From Sorghum bicolor (lineage: Eukaryota > Streptophyta > Magnoliopsida > Poales > Poaceae): DNA of 64,000 nucleotides. This document shows, one piece after another, positions 29,633 to 40,579 of the stretch. Below the pieces are notes generated by a model that was not told where the DNA came from, ran no database searches, and worked only from the letters and a program-made list of their open reading frames with translations. The translations under genes were made by a program, and so were the position numbers. Numbering within the stretch: the first letter of the stretch is position 1; each line of letters opens with the position of its first letter. The stretch is from positions 29,318,477 through 29,382,476 of the forward strand of contig NC_012870.2 in assembly GCF_000003195.3 (NCBI RefSeq), read 5' to 3'.

Positions 29633-32194
29633 ATGGTATCACGGTCTCGTCGATCCTCACCCACTCCCGCCGAACCCTCGCCCACCGCAGCCCTGCCCTC
29701 GCCACCATCGCAAAGCTCCACCGCCGCCATGGCCGAGCCCACCCTTGCCGACCTGCTCGCTGAACTGAAGTCCCTCCACACCGAGGTGACCTCCCTAAAG
29801 TCCGACATGGCGGCCATGAAGGACAAGTCCGCGTCGTCCTCGGAGAATGACGGCGGCCGTCGCACGGATGGGATGCGCGATCAGGATCTGTTCTTCAAGC
29901 ACAAGAAGTGGGACTTTTCCCGCTTTGATGGCACGGTCGATCCACTGCTCTTCATCAACAAATGCGAGGCATACTTCCGCCATCATCGCACCATGGGGGA
30001 GGAACGCGTTCGGACGGCATCGTACCATCTGGACGACGTCGCCCAGTTGTGGTACAACCAGCTCGAAGAGGACGACGGCGCGCCATCTTGGGGTCGGTTC
30101 AAGGACCTCAACGAACGCTTCGGGCCGCCCCTTCGTTCCGCCCCGATGTTCGAGCTCTCTGAGTGCCGCCGCACCGGGACCGTCGAGGAGTACGCCAGTC
30201 GCTTCCAAGCCCTCCTTCCACGCGCCGGACGGCTGGATGAGGCCCAGCGGGTCCAACTCTTCACCGGTGGCCTCCTTCCACCCCTCAGTCATGCGGTGCG
30301 CATCCATAACCCCGACACGCTCGCCGCCGCGATGAGTCTGGCGCGTCAGGTGGAGCTCATGGAGCTCGACCGGGCTCCCCCGGCCCCGGCCCGGTCAGGC
30401 GCCCGTGGTCTGCTGCCGCAACCGCCGCCTCGTCCGGCACTTCCTGCGCCGCCACAGCCGCTCGCGCTGCCCGCGCCCCCGGCAGGTGCCGACCCGGGTC
30501 GTCGCGAGGGCAATCCGCGGCGTCTCTCCACGGCGGAACAGGCGGAACGTCGTCGCCTTGGTTTATGTTTTAACTGTGACGAGAAATATACCCGTGGTCA
30601 TAACAGGTTTTGCAAGCGGATCTTCTTCATCGACGGCGTTGAGATCGAGGCAGCCGACGACCCTGCTGCTCAAGGGGACACGGAGGCGCCCTGTTTTTCG
30701 CTGCAGGCCGTGGCGGGCGTACCCGTGGCGGACACCATGCAGCTGGCAGTGCAGCTGGGAGCCGCCTCGCTCGTCGCGCTCCTGGATTCGGGCAGCACCC
30801 ACAGCTTCATCTCCGAGGAGGCTGCGCGGCGCTCGGGCCTGCCACTCCGCCACCGACCACGTCTCACGGCCATGGTGGCCAATGGCGAGAAGATTACCTG
30901 CGCGGGCGTCATCCGCGACGCGCCTCTGCTCATCGCCGGCGCCAGCTTCCCGGCGGAGCTCTTCGTCATGCCCTTGGCCGGGTACGACATCGTCCTGGGC
31001 ACCAAGTGGCTGGGTGCGCTAGGACCCATCGTATGGGACCTGGCCAACCGGCGCATGTCCTTCCGGCGCGGGGACTGCACCGTCTCCTGGACGGGCTTGG
31101 CCACCGGGGCTGGCCCGGCTGTCCGCGCCCTGGTGGCCGGCGAGACGTTCCTGGAGGCCCTCCTCGACTCGTTCGCCGACGTGTTCGCTACTCCAGCCGG
31201 CCTCCCGCCCAAGCGAGCCCACGACCACTGCATCTTGCTGAAGCCCGACGCGCAGCCGGTGGCCGTACGTCCCTATCGGTACTCGGCCGCCCATAAGGAC
31301 GAGCTGGAGCGGCAATGCGCGGCCATGATGGAGCAGGGGATCGTCCGCCGCAGCGACTCGCCGTTCTCGTCGCCCGTCCTCCTCGTGAAGAAGCCCGACG
31401 GCTCCTGGCGCTTCTGCGTCGACTACCGGGCACTGAACGCCATGACCGTCAAGGATGCCTTCCCGATCCCGGTGGTCGACGAGCTGCTAGATGAGCTCAA
31501 CGGCGCCAAGTTCTTCACCAAGCTCGACTTGAGGTCGGGTTACCACCAGGTCCGCATGCGGCCCGAAGACATCCACAAGACCGCCTTCCGCACGCATGAG
31601 GGCTTGTACGAGTTCCTGGTCATGGCGTTTGGCTTGTGCAACGCGCCGGCCACCTTCCAAGCATTGATGAATGACACTCTCCGGCCGTTTCTCCGCCGTT
31701 TCGTCCTGGTATTTTTTGATGATATCTTGGTTTATAGTAGCACATGGGCAAATCACCTGAGGCACCTGCGTGCGGTCCTCGACGAGCTTCGCCGCCACCA
31801 GCTCTTCGTCAAGCGCACCAAATGTTCCTTCGGTGCCACCGCCGTCGCGTATCTCGGCCACGTCATCTCCGCGGCGGGTGTTGCCATGGATCCGGCCAAG
31901 GTGCAGGCCATCCACGACTGCCCGACCCCGCGCTCCGCCCGTGCTGTCCGCGGGTTTCTCGGACTCGCGGGTTACTACCGCAAGTTCGTGCATAACTACG
32001 GCACGGTGGCCGCGCCCCTCACGGCGCTCCTCAAGAAGGATGGCTTCGCTTGGGATAACACCGCCGCCACAGCGTTCTCGGCGCTCAAGGCAGCGGTCAC
32101 GTCGGCCCCCGTCCTCGCCATGCCCGACTTCGCCAAGATGTTCATCGTCGAGTGCGACGCGTCCACGGCGGGCTTCGGCGCCGTTCTGGTCTAG
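29633..32194 (+). CDS. Gag-protease-reverse transcriptase part of the Ty3/gypsy polyprotein
   Basis: The frame is open from inside the LTR, but the first sensible start is the ATG at 29633 (MVSRSRRSS) or at 29729 (MAEPTLADLL). In order: the Gag capsid region ('FSRFDGTVDPLLFINKCEAY'), a variant zinc knuckle (CFNCDEKYTRGHNRFC, about 30570-30615), the retroviral-type aspartic protease with active-site 'LLDSGSTHSF' (30778-30810), reverse transcriptase with 'KLDLRSGYHQ' and the catalytic 'FFDDILVY' (about 31711), and the start of RNase H ('VECDAS'). It ends at a TAG at 32192-32194 in the middle of RNase H. The downstream sequence stays in the same frame, so this is a point nonsense change. Confidence 0.9.
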   Translation: MVSRSRRSSPTPAEPSPTAALPSPPSQSSTAAMAEPTLADLLAELKSLHTEVTSLKSDMAAMKDKSASSSENDGGRRTDGMRDQDLFFKHKKWDFSRFDGTVDPLLFINKCEAYFRHHRTMGEERVRTASYHLDDVAQLWYNQLEEDDGAPSWGRFKDLNERFGPPLRSAPMFELSECRRTGTVEEYASRFQALLPRAGRLDEAQRVQLFTGGLLPPLSHAVRIHNPDTLAAAMSLARQVELMELDRAPPAPARSGARGLLPQPPPRPALPAPPQPLALPAPPAGADPGRREGNPRRLSTAEQAERRRLGLCFNCDEKYTRGHNRFCKRIFFIDGVEIEAADDPAAQGDTEAPCFSLQAVAGVPVADTMQLAVQLGAASLVALLDSGSTHSFISEEAARRSGLPLRHRPRLTAMVANGEKITCAGVIRDAPLLIAGASFPAELFVMPLAGYDIVLGTKWLGALGPIVWDLANRRMSFRRGDCTVSWTGLATGAGPAVRALVAGETFLEALLDSFADVFATPAGLPPKRAHDHCILLKPDAQPVAVRPYRYSAAHKDELERQCAAMMEQGIVRRSDSPFSSPVLLVKKPDGSWRFCVDYRALNAMTVKDAFPIPVVDELLDELNGAKFFTKLDLRSGYHQVRMRPEDIHKTAFRTHEGLYEFLVMAFGLCNAPATFQALMNDTLRPFLRRFVLVFFDDILVYSSTWANHLRHLRAVLDELRRHQLFVKRTKCSFGATAVAYLGHVISAAGVAMDPAKVQAIHDCPTPRSARAVRGFLGLAGYYRKFVHNYGTVAAPLTALLKKDGFAWDNTAATAFSALKAAVTSAPVLAMPDFAKMFIVECDASTAGFGAVLV

Positions 32195-34046
32195 GAGGGA
32201 CACCCGCTGGCCTACTTCAGCCGGCCAGTGGCGCCTCGCCACCGCGCCCTAGCCGCGTATGAACGCGAGCTTATTGGCCTGGTTCAGGCCGTCCGACACT
32301 GGCGGCCCTACCTCTGGGGGCGTCGCTTCCTCGTCAAGACGGACCACTACAGTTTGAAGTATCTCCTCGACCAGCGCCTCGCTACGATCCCGCAGCACCA
32401 CTGGGTCGGCAAGCTCTTGGGCTTCGACTTCTCAGTGGAATACCGCTCCGGCGCCACGAACACGGTGGCCGACGCACTCTCCCGCCGCGACGTCGAGGAT
32501 GGCGAGCTGCTGGCCATCTCCGCGCCACGGTTCGACTTCATCGAACGCCTTCGCCATGCCCAGGCGACGGACCCCGCGCTAGTCGCCATCCACGACGAGC
32601 TCCGAGCAGGCTCCCGCGCGGCGCCGTGGACCATCACCGACGGCATGGTAGCCCTCGTGGGCCGCCTCTACATTCCCTCGGCGTCGCCGCTCCTTCAGGA
32701 GATTCTGGCCGCGGTCCACGAGGACGGCCACGAGGGCATCCACTGCACCGCCTCCGGCGTGATTTCCATTTTCCCAACATGAAACGTTTGGTGCAGGAGT
32801 TTGTGAAGGCGTGCGCCACCTGCCAGAAGTACAAGTCAGACCATCTACGCCCTGCTGGTCTGCTACAGCCGCTGCCTATTCCTTCCAGCGTGTGGGCGGA
32901 TGTCGGCATTGATTTCATCGAGGCGCTGCCCAGGGTGCAGGCAAGACGGTCATCCTCTCCGACGTCGACCGCTTCAGCAAATACTGCCACTTTCTACCGC
33001 TGGCCCACCCGTACACCGTCAAGTCCGTCGCCCACGCCTTCTTCGGCGACATCGTCTGCCTTCATGGCGTACCGCAGTCCATCGTCTCGGACCGCGACCC
33101 GGTGTTCACATCCGCGTTTTGGACTGAGCTCATGCGGCTCACTGGGACCAAGCTCTTCATGTCGTCCGCGTTCCACCCGCAGACGGACGGGCAGACGGAG
33201 GCAGCCAACCGGGTGATCGTCATGTACCTCCGCTGCTTCGCCGGTGACCGTCCCCGCCAGTGGCTCCGTTGGCTCCCGTGGGCGGAGTACACCTACAACA
33301 CGGCCTTCCAGTCGTCGCTCCAGGAAACGCTGTTCCGCGTGGTCTACGGCCGCGACCCGCCGACCATCCGCTCGTATGAGCCAGGCGAGACGTGCGTGGC
33401 TGCGGTGGCCCAGGAGATGGAGGAACGTGCGGCCTTCCTCGACGACGTCCGCTACCGTCTCGAGCAAGCCCAGGCAGCTCAGAAGCGTGCCTACGACCAG
33501 CATCACCGGCCGGTGGAATACCAAGTCGGTGATTGGGCTCTCCTCCGGCTCAGGCAGCGTCAAGCAGCGTCCCTGCCTCGTACCACTTCCGGCAAGCTCA
33601 AGCCTCGGTTCGTCGGGCCGTACCGCGTGGTGGAAATCATCAACGCAGCGGCTGTTCGGCTCGAGCTGCCTCCGGGGGCACGTCTTCATGATGTGTTTCA
33701 CGTCGGGGTGCTCAAGAAGTTCGTCAGCACACCACCTTCTTCGCCACCGGCACTGCCGGCCACCTACAACGGCGTTGTGATACCGGTGCCCGACAAGATC
33801 ACTGATGCTCGGCTGGCGCGGGGTGTGCGTCAGGTGCTGGTCCAGTGGAAGGATGAACCCGCGGCGTCCGCAAGCTGGGAGGACTTCGACGATTTCCGTC
33901 TCCAGTTTCCTGATTTTCAGCTCGAGGACGAGCTGGTCTTCGACGGCGGGAGAGATGTCATGTGCGGGCGCACATACAGCCGGCGCAGGAGAGCCCGCGA
34001 CGTCCGTAGGGACGCTGAGCGCGCGGCCAGGAGCCAGGAGGGGTAG
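32195..34046 (+). pseudogene. RNase H-integrase-chromodomain part of the Ty3/gypsy polyprotein
   Basis: Continuing from the TAG, RNase H ('AYERELIGLVQAVRHWRPYL', 'LKYLLDQ') runs to 32782. Two frame changes follow, one near 32750 and one near 32940. They lead into the integrase: a zinc-binding 'CATCQKYK', the catalytic 'ADVGIDFIE', 'SDRDPVFTSAFW' and 'HPQTDGQTEAANR' residues (D, D, E), then 'LKPRFVGPYRVVE'. A C-terminal chromodomain-like segment 'QVLVQWKDEPAASASWED' probably directs insertion to heterochromatin. The last 90 bases of the frame lie inside the 3' LTR. Both frame changes fit single-base losses. Confidence 0.88.
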
Positions 34047-34312
34047 GCGAGTGGCTAGGAGGAAAGTTAGATATGATTGTTTTCCTTGTTAGGCTGATCC
34101 TAGAATTAAGGAGATCCTTCTCCAATCGGTTAGGCCAAGGGCCATATATGTTGTACGGGTGAACCATTTTGGATTAAGCAGAAAGTTATCCCTAATCTCC
34201 CTATCTCTCTACAAGCCGACGGCTGAGGGGCATAACCTCGCCGGCGTGACGGACGGCGGCTACGAACTGCCTAGCCGAGGTCCGGCCAGCCAGGGGTTCG
34301 AGGCCCTTGACA
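33956..34312 (+). repeat. 3' LTR of the chromovirus-type element
   Basis: Matches 29274-29630. Its first 91 bases also encode the C-terminal end of the polyprotein (stop at 34046). Confidence 0.95.
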
Positions 34313-34351
34313 TTTTCTATTATGATAAGTAATATTAGCAAGTTTATGTAT

Positions 34352-34595
34352 GGCCTTGTTTAGTTGACCCTGAAAACCAAAAAGTTTTTCAAGATTCCCC
34401 GTCACATCGAATCTTGTGGCACATGCATGAAACATTAAATATAGACGAAAACAAAAACTAATTACACAGTTTAGCTGTAAATCACGAGACGAATCTTTTG
34501 ATTCTAGTTAGTCCATGATTGGATAATATTTATCACAAACAAACGAAAGTGCTACAGTACCGAAAACTTTTTACTTTTCGGAACTAAACAAGGCC
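34352..34595. mobile_element. Tourist-like MITE (244 bp)
   Basis: Termini 'ggccttgtttagtt' and 'aactaaacaaggcc' are exact inverted repeats, flanked by TAT (34349-34351 and 34596-34598). The same family occurs at 38890-39124 and as worn copies at 25673 and 37806. It lies 40 bases from the right end of the chromovirus-type element. Confidence 0.88.
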
Positions 34596-34598
34596 TAT

Positions 34599-35974
34599 GA
34601 CTGTATCTTCATTTGCATGGTCATGTAGACAATGCATATGTGCAGGGCTGACATGGCATGAGCCGAAGGCAATGCTGGCTCCAAGAATGAGATTTCAGTT
34701 CTCGGGGATGCCAGTGGCAATGTCATCTCTGCTCAACAATTTACTTGAACATCTTGTTAGATTTTTCAATACCATTATCTAAGATTATGCCACTAAAAAC
34801 TAATGTCCTGTTCTAGAGCGATGTAACAATTTCACATTTTATTTGGTTCAGCTGTAAGTTTTTTTCTGTGATGATAATCCTGAAGGTATTGAGCACATAA
34901 TAAGGTTAGCACACCCTATTCACTATTATGCATTTATTACTAAGCATTTCAAAATTATGTTCCTACCATTCAAAATAGGTGTCATCACAGACCATCTTTT
35001 GACTGATTGTATCCCTGTAATTACTAATAAATGTACCTACAAATGACTGATACACTATAGGCGAGAGTAATAGTGACCCAGATCCATGCATGAACCACTA
35101 CATGTAGCACGTGTGTTTGTGATAATATGTACAACAATTGATTATAGGACAATCCATCAACCAGGTTATGCATATCATTCATCTCGAGTTGTCACATATC
35201 CCAGCAATCGCCTCAACTTAATTATGTGGATTTTTTTTGAAGCTTTTGACATGATCTTTGCTTTGTGATTGAATTTTTTAGTTTCAAGGTTCAACTCTTT
35301 CAGTTCATCTTGCAACAGATTTTATCACGATGGTTTTCCTCCACGATTAATTTAGAAAACAAGGTTAGGTATGTACTGCTTGTTTATCTTAATAAAAATC
35401 GAATAACAGGTTGAGAACATGGACCTGTCATGTTGATAGTTGTAATTACTAATTCTTGTAACTATATAGGATCGGTTTAGTCTTGTGTTTCAAAGTAACT
35501 TTAGTTTTAGGCCTCTCTATCACTGTTCACTATCCGACAAAATTAGTTTTGCTTTTTTTATTTGAAGATATTCCTCTGAGTCTTGCATGTTTCTGCCTAC
35601 CACAGTTTAGTTTGAAACCTAATATGTTGGTCATCAATTTATAATGCTATATTTAACTTTGCACAGATGGTCGAACAAACGCTCCGAATGGACTTTGTAG
35701 TAATCCATGGCTTATGACAGGAATTCTAGGAGAACTTCAACTCATGTAAAGTCACAATGGCTGGTAGTAGATAGTCCTAATGAGCAAGGTTGTTACGTTA
35801 CCGAAGTAGATTGTTTTGATTTTACATCAAAAACTTAATTTTATTCTACTTATGCTTTGAGAAAACTCATGTAACAGTGGTAATTATTGTTGCAAACGTC
35901 ATCCTTAAAGTATTATTTTTTTATGGTAAGTATACACGTTCAAACTTGAAATTATTGTGATATTATTTTGTATC
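34599..35974. other. Non-coding AT-rich DNA, probable Helitron body
   Basis: No coding frame above about 60 codons and no domain. It leads into a Helitron-like 3' terminus at 36001, so at least part is probably Helitron sequence; the 5' TC end could not be fixed. Confidence 0.35.
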
Positions 35975-36001
35975 CATTGCAATGCACGGACATGATCCTA
36001 G
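35972..36001 (+). mobile_element. Helitron 3' terminus
   Basis: 'ccattgcaatgcacgg' is a worn version of the hairpin seen in grass Helitrons, followed by 'acatgatCCTAG' and then T. The layout matches the better preserved Helitron end at 22236 (minus strand). The matching 5' end is unknown. Confidence 0.5.
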
Positions 36002-36478
36002 TAGATATATAATAAGCAATGTTTTAGAGTCAACTATTTCAATTTGTGACTGTGAGCACTATAAGCATAATAAATACACTATATAATATATCTATAATTA
36101 TAGTAACAAATGTACTAACTTTATAGAAAAGAGTAACAATATCTATGACATAAAATGCGTATCACATGAAAATATATTTTATGATGAATCTAATGATACT
36201 AATTTGATACTATAAGTTTTAGCATTTTTTTCTAAAAATTTGATCAAAGTTTAAAAATTTTGACTGAAGACATCCCTAGAAATTGATTTTTTTTTTTTTG
36301 ACGGAGAGAGTATACTTGTATGAGATTGACTTTCGAGTTAAATCTACTTGTATCAGTTTCAGTCATCTGACCTCGACATGCAAAAATGTATTTATTAGTC
36401 AAAGCTGTCAAGAAGACTAAATACGGGCAGCCATCAGTTCTGATATATTAATCTTAAAGAAGTACGTCAAGCACCACC

Positions 36479-36550
36479 GGATCCGTGGCGCAATGGTAGC
36501 GCGTCTGACTCCAGATCAGAAGGTTGCGTGTTCGATTCACGTCGGGTTCA
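36479..36550 (+). tRNA. trnW-CCA: tRNA-Trp (anticodon CCA)
   Basis: The 72-base sequence folds into a full cloverleaf. Acceptor arms are GGATCCG and CGGGTTC with discriminator A, the D-arm is around 'gcgcaatggtagcgc', the anticodon stem-loop is 'tctga-ctccaga-tcaga' with CCA at 36511-36513, and the T-arm is 'gcgtg-ttcgatt-cacgt'. Internal A and B boxes are intact, and T-runs typical of RNA polymerase III termination follow at 36570-36589. There is no intron and no encoded CCA, as expected for a plant nuclear tRNA gene. Confidence 0.97.
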
Positions 36551-36869
36551 AACCCCCGGTTTCATAACGGATTCTTTTTGTTCTTTTTTCCTTTGGCAAA
36601 CTGGCAAGGCTTTAGAAGCGCGAGCTACTGGGCCTTGTCTCGTGGGCTCGCAGGTGATGAGGCGCCAGCAGCCCAACAACAACAATTACGCGCGCGCTTT
36701 GTGCCACGGGAACCGCGCCATCTTAAAAAAAGTCTACTTTTCATTCTCATCTTTCACGAAGTTTGTTTTTTCTCAACTCAAAAACTGATCAAATTATTTT
36801 TCTCAACTTTTCAAACGCATTTTATCTCATTAGAACGGTTTCGAAAACTATTGCATTATAGTGAATAGT
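36551..36869. other. tRNA 3' flank, no gene
   Basis: Contains the T-rich terminator region of the tRNA gene, then GC-richer sequence of unknown origin; no coding support. Confidence 0.4.
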
Positions 36870-37622
36870 GGTTTGCTACAGTGATGATGGTTTCTTTTTA
36901 CTTTTTAATTATTTCGACTGAAATTTGAAAAATCACACTAAATCGAAGAAAAATCATAAAATAGAAAATTTAACTTTGTTGGACTCCACATAACTAGATC
37001 TACACAATGAACATATAATATAGTATGCTTTAGTACAAGATTTTTGCTATAAAAGTTTTCTTTTTTTCTTTTTTATTTATTTTGGCTAAATATTTGAAAA
37101 ACTATAGTAATTTAAAAAAAACCATAAAATATAAAATAAAATTTTTTAGACTCTATATGAGCACATCTACACAGTGAATATATATTATAGTATGCTTTAA
37201 TATAAATTTTTTTTTGTAGCTTTAGATCTATGCTTTTCTGTAATTAATTAAAATAATTCATAGCTACAGCTTCTATAACTATTTTATCAGACTAAATCAT
37301 ACCCATATTATATGTTCATTGTGTATATATACTCATGTGGAGTCCAACAAAATTAGATTTTCTATTTTATGATTTTTCTATGATTTATTATAAATTTTCA
37401 AAGATTCAGCCAAATAAAAAAAAGAAAGAGACAAAACCTTTATAGCAAAAATTTTGTACTAAACCATACTATATTATATATTTACGGTGTAGATCTGCTT
37501 ATGTGGAGTCCAACAAAGATGGATTTTCTATTTTATGATCTTTGTGGGATTTACTATGATTTTTCAAAGATTCAGCCGAAATAATTTAAAAAGAAAAAGA
37601 CAAAACTATTGTAGCAAAACCG
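36870..37622. repeat. Foldback repeat with two long arms, each of two related units
   Basis: The left arm (about 36870-37240) and right arm (about 37290-37622) are inverted copies. For example 'ttgttggactccacataa' at left meets 'ttatgtggagtccaacaaa' at right, and 'tttgctacagtg' meets 'attgtagcaaaac'. Each arm holds two diverged copies of a unit of about 175 bp ending in 'gactc..at(a/g)tg..'. A transcript would form an imperfect hairpin of more than 300 bp. It may be a foldback DNA transposon or hairpin siRNA source; no target duplication was identified. Confidence 0.75.
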
Positions 37623-37805
37623 CCTTCAAAATCACTCCAGGGAAGTAAAATGCACGGTTTAAAAATTAAGAGAGATGGTTTGCCCAGAGGAAAAACGAAT
37701 TTTCATTAAAGTTGGGGAGAAAAAATAGACTTTTTCTCGCCGTCTCTTCCCTTGGCACGCTCAGTGGCGGAAATGGAGTAACAGGCAGCTGCGTCAGGCA
37801 AATGG
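37623..37805. other. Short unassigned spacer
   Basis: AT-rich; nothing recognised. Confidence 0.4.
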
Positions 37806-38020
37806 AGTTTTGTAGCACTTTCATTTTTATTTGATAATTATTGTCCAATCATGGACTAATTAGGTTAAAAAATTCATCTCACGATTTGTAGGTAAACTGT
37901 ATAATTAGTTTTTATTTTAATCTACATTTAATATTGTATGCATGTACCGCAAGATTCGATGTGACAGGGAATCTTGAAAAGTTTTTAATTTTTTGGATGA
38001 ACTAAACAACACTTAAGGCC
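37806..38020. mobile_element. Worn Tourist-like MITE, reversed orientation
   Basis: Shares 'tttgtagcactttc', 'caagattcgatgtgacagg', 'gaatcttgaaaagttttt' and 'gaactaaacaa' with the MITE at 38890-39124. The left terminus is missing. Confidence 0.6.
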
Positions 38021-38889
38021 TATTTGGCAACTCGGGGCTATTAGTCCAGGGAACAAAAACAGAGGGGGATGGATTTTTTTTTACATGTAGATCCCTCTGT
38101 CCGGATTCCACGTGGGGGGTTATTTCCTTGATGCTGTTTGGAAGTAGTTGTAGGGGGGAGATGGATGCATGCATGCACGGTCAGCTCGAGCAGCTCCAGC
38201 AAGCATGCATGCACAGATCAGTCCTTCGTGATGACTTGTGATCTCTGCTGCACATCTACAATGTCTAGGATTCCATGAACAAGTCTTGGCTTATTTGATA
38301 ACTTCACTATAGATATAGTAGTATAGAAGCGTCTTAAAAAAATAAGAAAATTCAAAAAAAAGAATATAACAAAGTCATTACATATCAATGCTAGCATCTC
38401 ACAGTGATAGAAAAATGTCAGGAATAAGTATGTTTACATAAAAATATATAGGTGTTTCAAACTGAAATCAAGTCTTTGCACAACTACATAGAAGCCAGAA
38501 ATGTCAACGATCATTACAAAATTTGACCACAGTTCACTTGTCTCAAACATGCATTTGTTCCACCAAAACCTCTGCAAATAACATAACAAAAACAGTGAGC
38601 AATTGTAACAGTTTTTTTTCCAACAAGTTTGTATATGAATGCATCATATAAAAAAAGAAGGTTAAAGGATAAAGTTGCAACAAGCTAACACATGCAAATG
38701 GAGGCTTTTCTTTTCTTTTACATACACAAGCATGGAATCTAATGGAAAATTACCTAGTGGCTACACCTGTCAACCAAGTTCCAATTTAATCAATATTTAG
38801 ACTTAAACAAGGAGATTCTGGCAAGTAGGACAATCATGTGTTCTCGGAGACAAACCGTACTTAACAAATGTATAGTACACATTAATTAA
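38021..38889. other. Non-coding region
   Basis: Begins with a MITE-like edge ('ggcctatttggcaactcggg') without a partner. Contains the alternating 'gcatgcatgc' palindromes near 38165-38210. No gene is supported. Confidence 0.4.
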
Positions 38890-39124
38890 GGTCTTGTTTA
38901 GATCCAAAAAGTTTTTGGATTTTGACACTATAGCACTTTCTTTTTTATTTGATAAACATTGTTCAATAACTAGGCTTAAAAGATTCGTCTCGCGATTTAC
39001 AGGAAAACTATGCAATTAGTTTTTGTTTTCATCTATATTTAATGCTCCATGTATATGCCACAAGATTCGATGTGACAGAGAATCTTGAAAAGTTTTTGGT
39101 TTTTATGGTGAACTAAACAAGGCC
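38890..39124. mobile_element. Tourist-like MITE (235 bp)
   Basis: Termini 'ggtcttgtttaga' and 'gaactaaacaaggcc' are inverted. The TAA duplications at 38887-38889 and 39125-39127 give the PIF/Harbinger-type target. Same family as 34352-34595. Confidence 0.88.
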
Positions 39125-39127
39125 TAA

Positions 39128-40428
39128 GCATTAAAACTGAAGCTGAACTTGATTTTGGTCGCTGAAACTAAATAGACTTAAATAAGATAACCGAACATGT
39201 ACGGAATCTTTACCCAATAGACTAAACTAAGACTACTAAACTGAATTAACCAGAACTTGATCAGTTGATCCTGATTACTGCAACTAAATTTAACTAAATC
39301 TGAACCTGAAATTGAAACTGAAACTGAAACCTTAAATCAATGCATATGCAAAAACAGTTCCATTTTAATCAACTTAATATATTAAAAGTAACAAACTGAA
39401 CTACGACACCACATATGCAAAATGTCTTGTACAATAACTGAGTGTTCAGTCAAGTTGCTAAGATCCAGACAACTAAATTTCACTCTTGCACACGTTCAGT
39501 TAGCATATACTATCAACAAGTCATGCCCAGTTTGCCATGGAAAACACTATCCATCTCATTAACAGATGCAGCAGGCAATAAGCATGCAGTTAAGTACCTG
39601 GCTATGGTGGGTTCCTCACTGGAGTAGCACATGGAGCTGGGCGTGGGGTGGACCTTCCTGCCAATACAATTGGAGAAATAAAAATAAAGAATACAAAAAT
39701 GTGTCCCTGAGAAATCAAAATGAAGATTTTTCTGAGATCCCAAGTGGCAATTACAGACATCCAATATTTCTTAAAAAAATTACAGACATCCAACCACCCA
39801 ATAATTGCCAATAATTGCCAGATCAGCTTCCAAACCTTCATTGCTAAGATACTAGTAGTACACTACTGTAATTGCAATGTTCAGTGGAGGACGACCGTCA
39901 CTCAACAATCATAGGCACATATGAAAAATAAAAACATGCAACTGATGCCTATGTTGTAGCGAAGAGGAGAAGCGGCAACAACACTTTAATTTCCAGCGGT
40001 AACCATTTAGCGTTAATAACATGATAAGTTCTTAAAAGATTCTAACATGGTACCTCCAGTGGTCAATCTAATATGTAGAATAACATTATTAAAGTAAAAT
40101 ATGTTGGGAATCATTTCTGCTATCTTCACCACCAATTCAATAAGACATCTTAAACAACTAAAAACTGGAGCTAGACCAAATTACTTGCACAGGGTTCTCA
40201 ACTTCTCATAAGGAGTAAGGGAACCTTCATTTGCAGATGTATGTCACAGCAGTATGTGCAAAGCAAAAAAATTCTCCAGTTTGAATGACTAAAATACATA
40301 AAATATTTGCACAAACATACCAGTAGGTTTAGTATCAAAATAAATGTCATAATAATAAAGAAGAGAGTATTTCTAAACTACCAAAACAGAAGATGGAGCT
40401 ACAAGTTTACTACTCATCATGGTTATAG
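39128..40428. other. Non-coding region, possibly the 3' side of the split host gene
   Basis: No open frame is convincing. A 60-base minus-strand segment at 39598-39657 is bounded by a good acceptor ('attggcag') and donor ('ccag|gtactt') and has an open frame ('PSSMCYSSEEPTIAR'), so an exon is possible but unproven. A small duplication ('attacagacatccaa', twice) lies at 39753-39794. Confidence 0.35.
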
Positions 40429-40579
40429 TCACGTTTTAATAACTTTCCAATCATCATTCATTATATCTGCCCACCAATCATTTTGTTTAGCAGTCTCATC
40501 AGATGTCATAGCAGGACGTATACTCTGGATTTGATTATCATCAGGTGCAGGCGTGCAGCAATATTATCTGTGTAGAGTG
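40429..40579 (-). pseudogene. C-terminal end of a serine-rich host gene, cut off by the copia element
   Basis: On the minus strand this continues the exon at 45724-46081 once the copia element and one GAGTG copy are removed. It encodes an acidic, tryptophan-containing tail ('TAKQNDWWADIMNDDW') and ends at a stop near 40429. One apparent base loss near 40550 is needed to keep the frame. Such tails are common in transcription-factor activation domains, but I do not recognise the family. Confidence 0.6.

Larger units (their letters stand above)
29274..34312 (+). mobile_element. Complete Ty3/gypsy chromovirus-type LTR retrotransposon (5,039 bp)
   Basis: Two 357-bp LTRs (29274-29630 and 33956-34312) start TGTCATG and end TTGACA. 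The 5-bp target duplication TTTTC occurs at 29269-29273 and 34313-34317. The primer-binding site right after the 5' LTR ('tggtatca', 29634-29641) matches initiator tRNA-Met; a purine-rich tract (33945-33955) precedes the 3' LTR. Gene order gag, protease, reverse transcriptase, RNase H, integrase, chromodomain and the small LTRs fit the Reina-like branch of chromoviruses. I count 7 differences between the LTRs (about 2%), so insertion was recent. The polyprotein has one nonsense codon and two frameshifts. Confidence 0.95.

Noticed and set aside
29448..33701. Many antisense frames across the chromovirus-type element, up to 251 codons
   Set aside because: Antisense shadows of the GC-rich gag-pol gene; none has a protein-family signature.
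36039..36312. Possible Stowaway MITE ending 'gacggagagagtata'
   Set aside because: Only the right terminus is recognisable; no left partner with a TA duplication was found.
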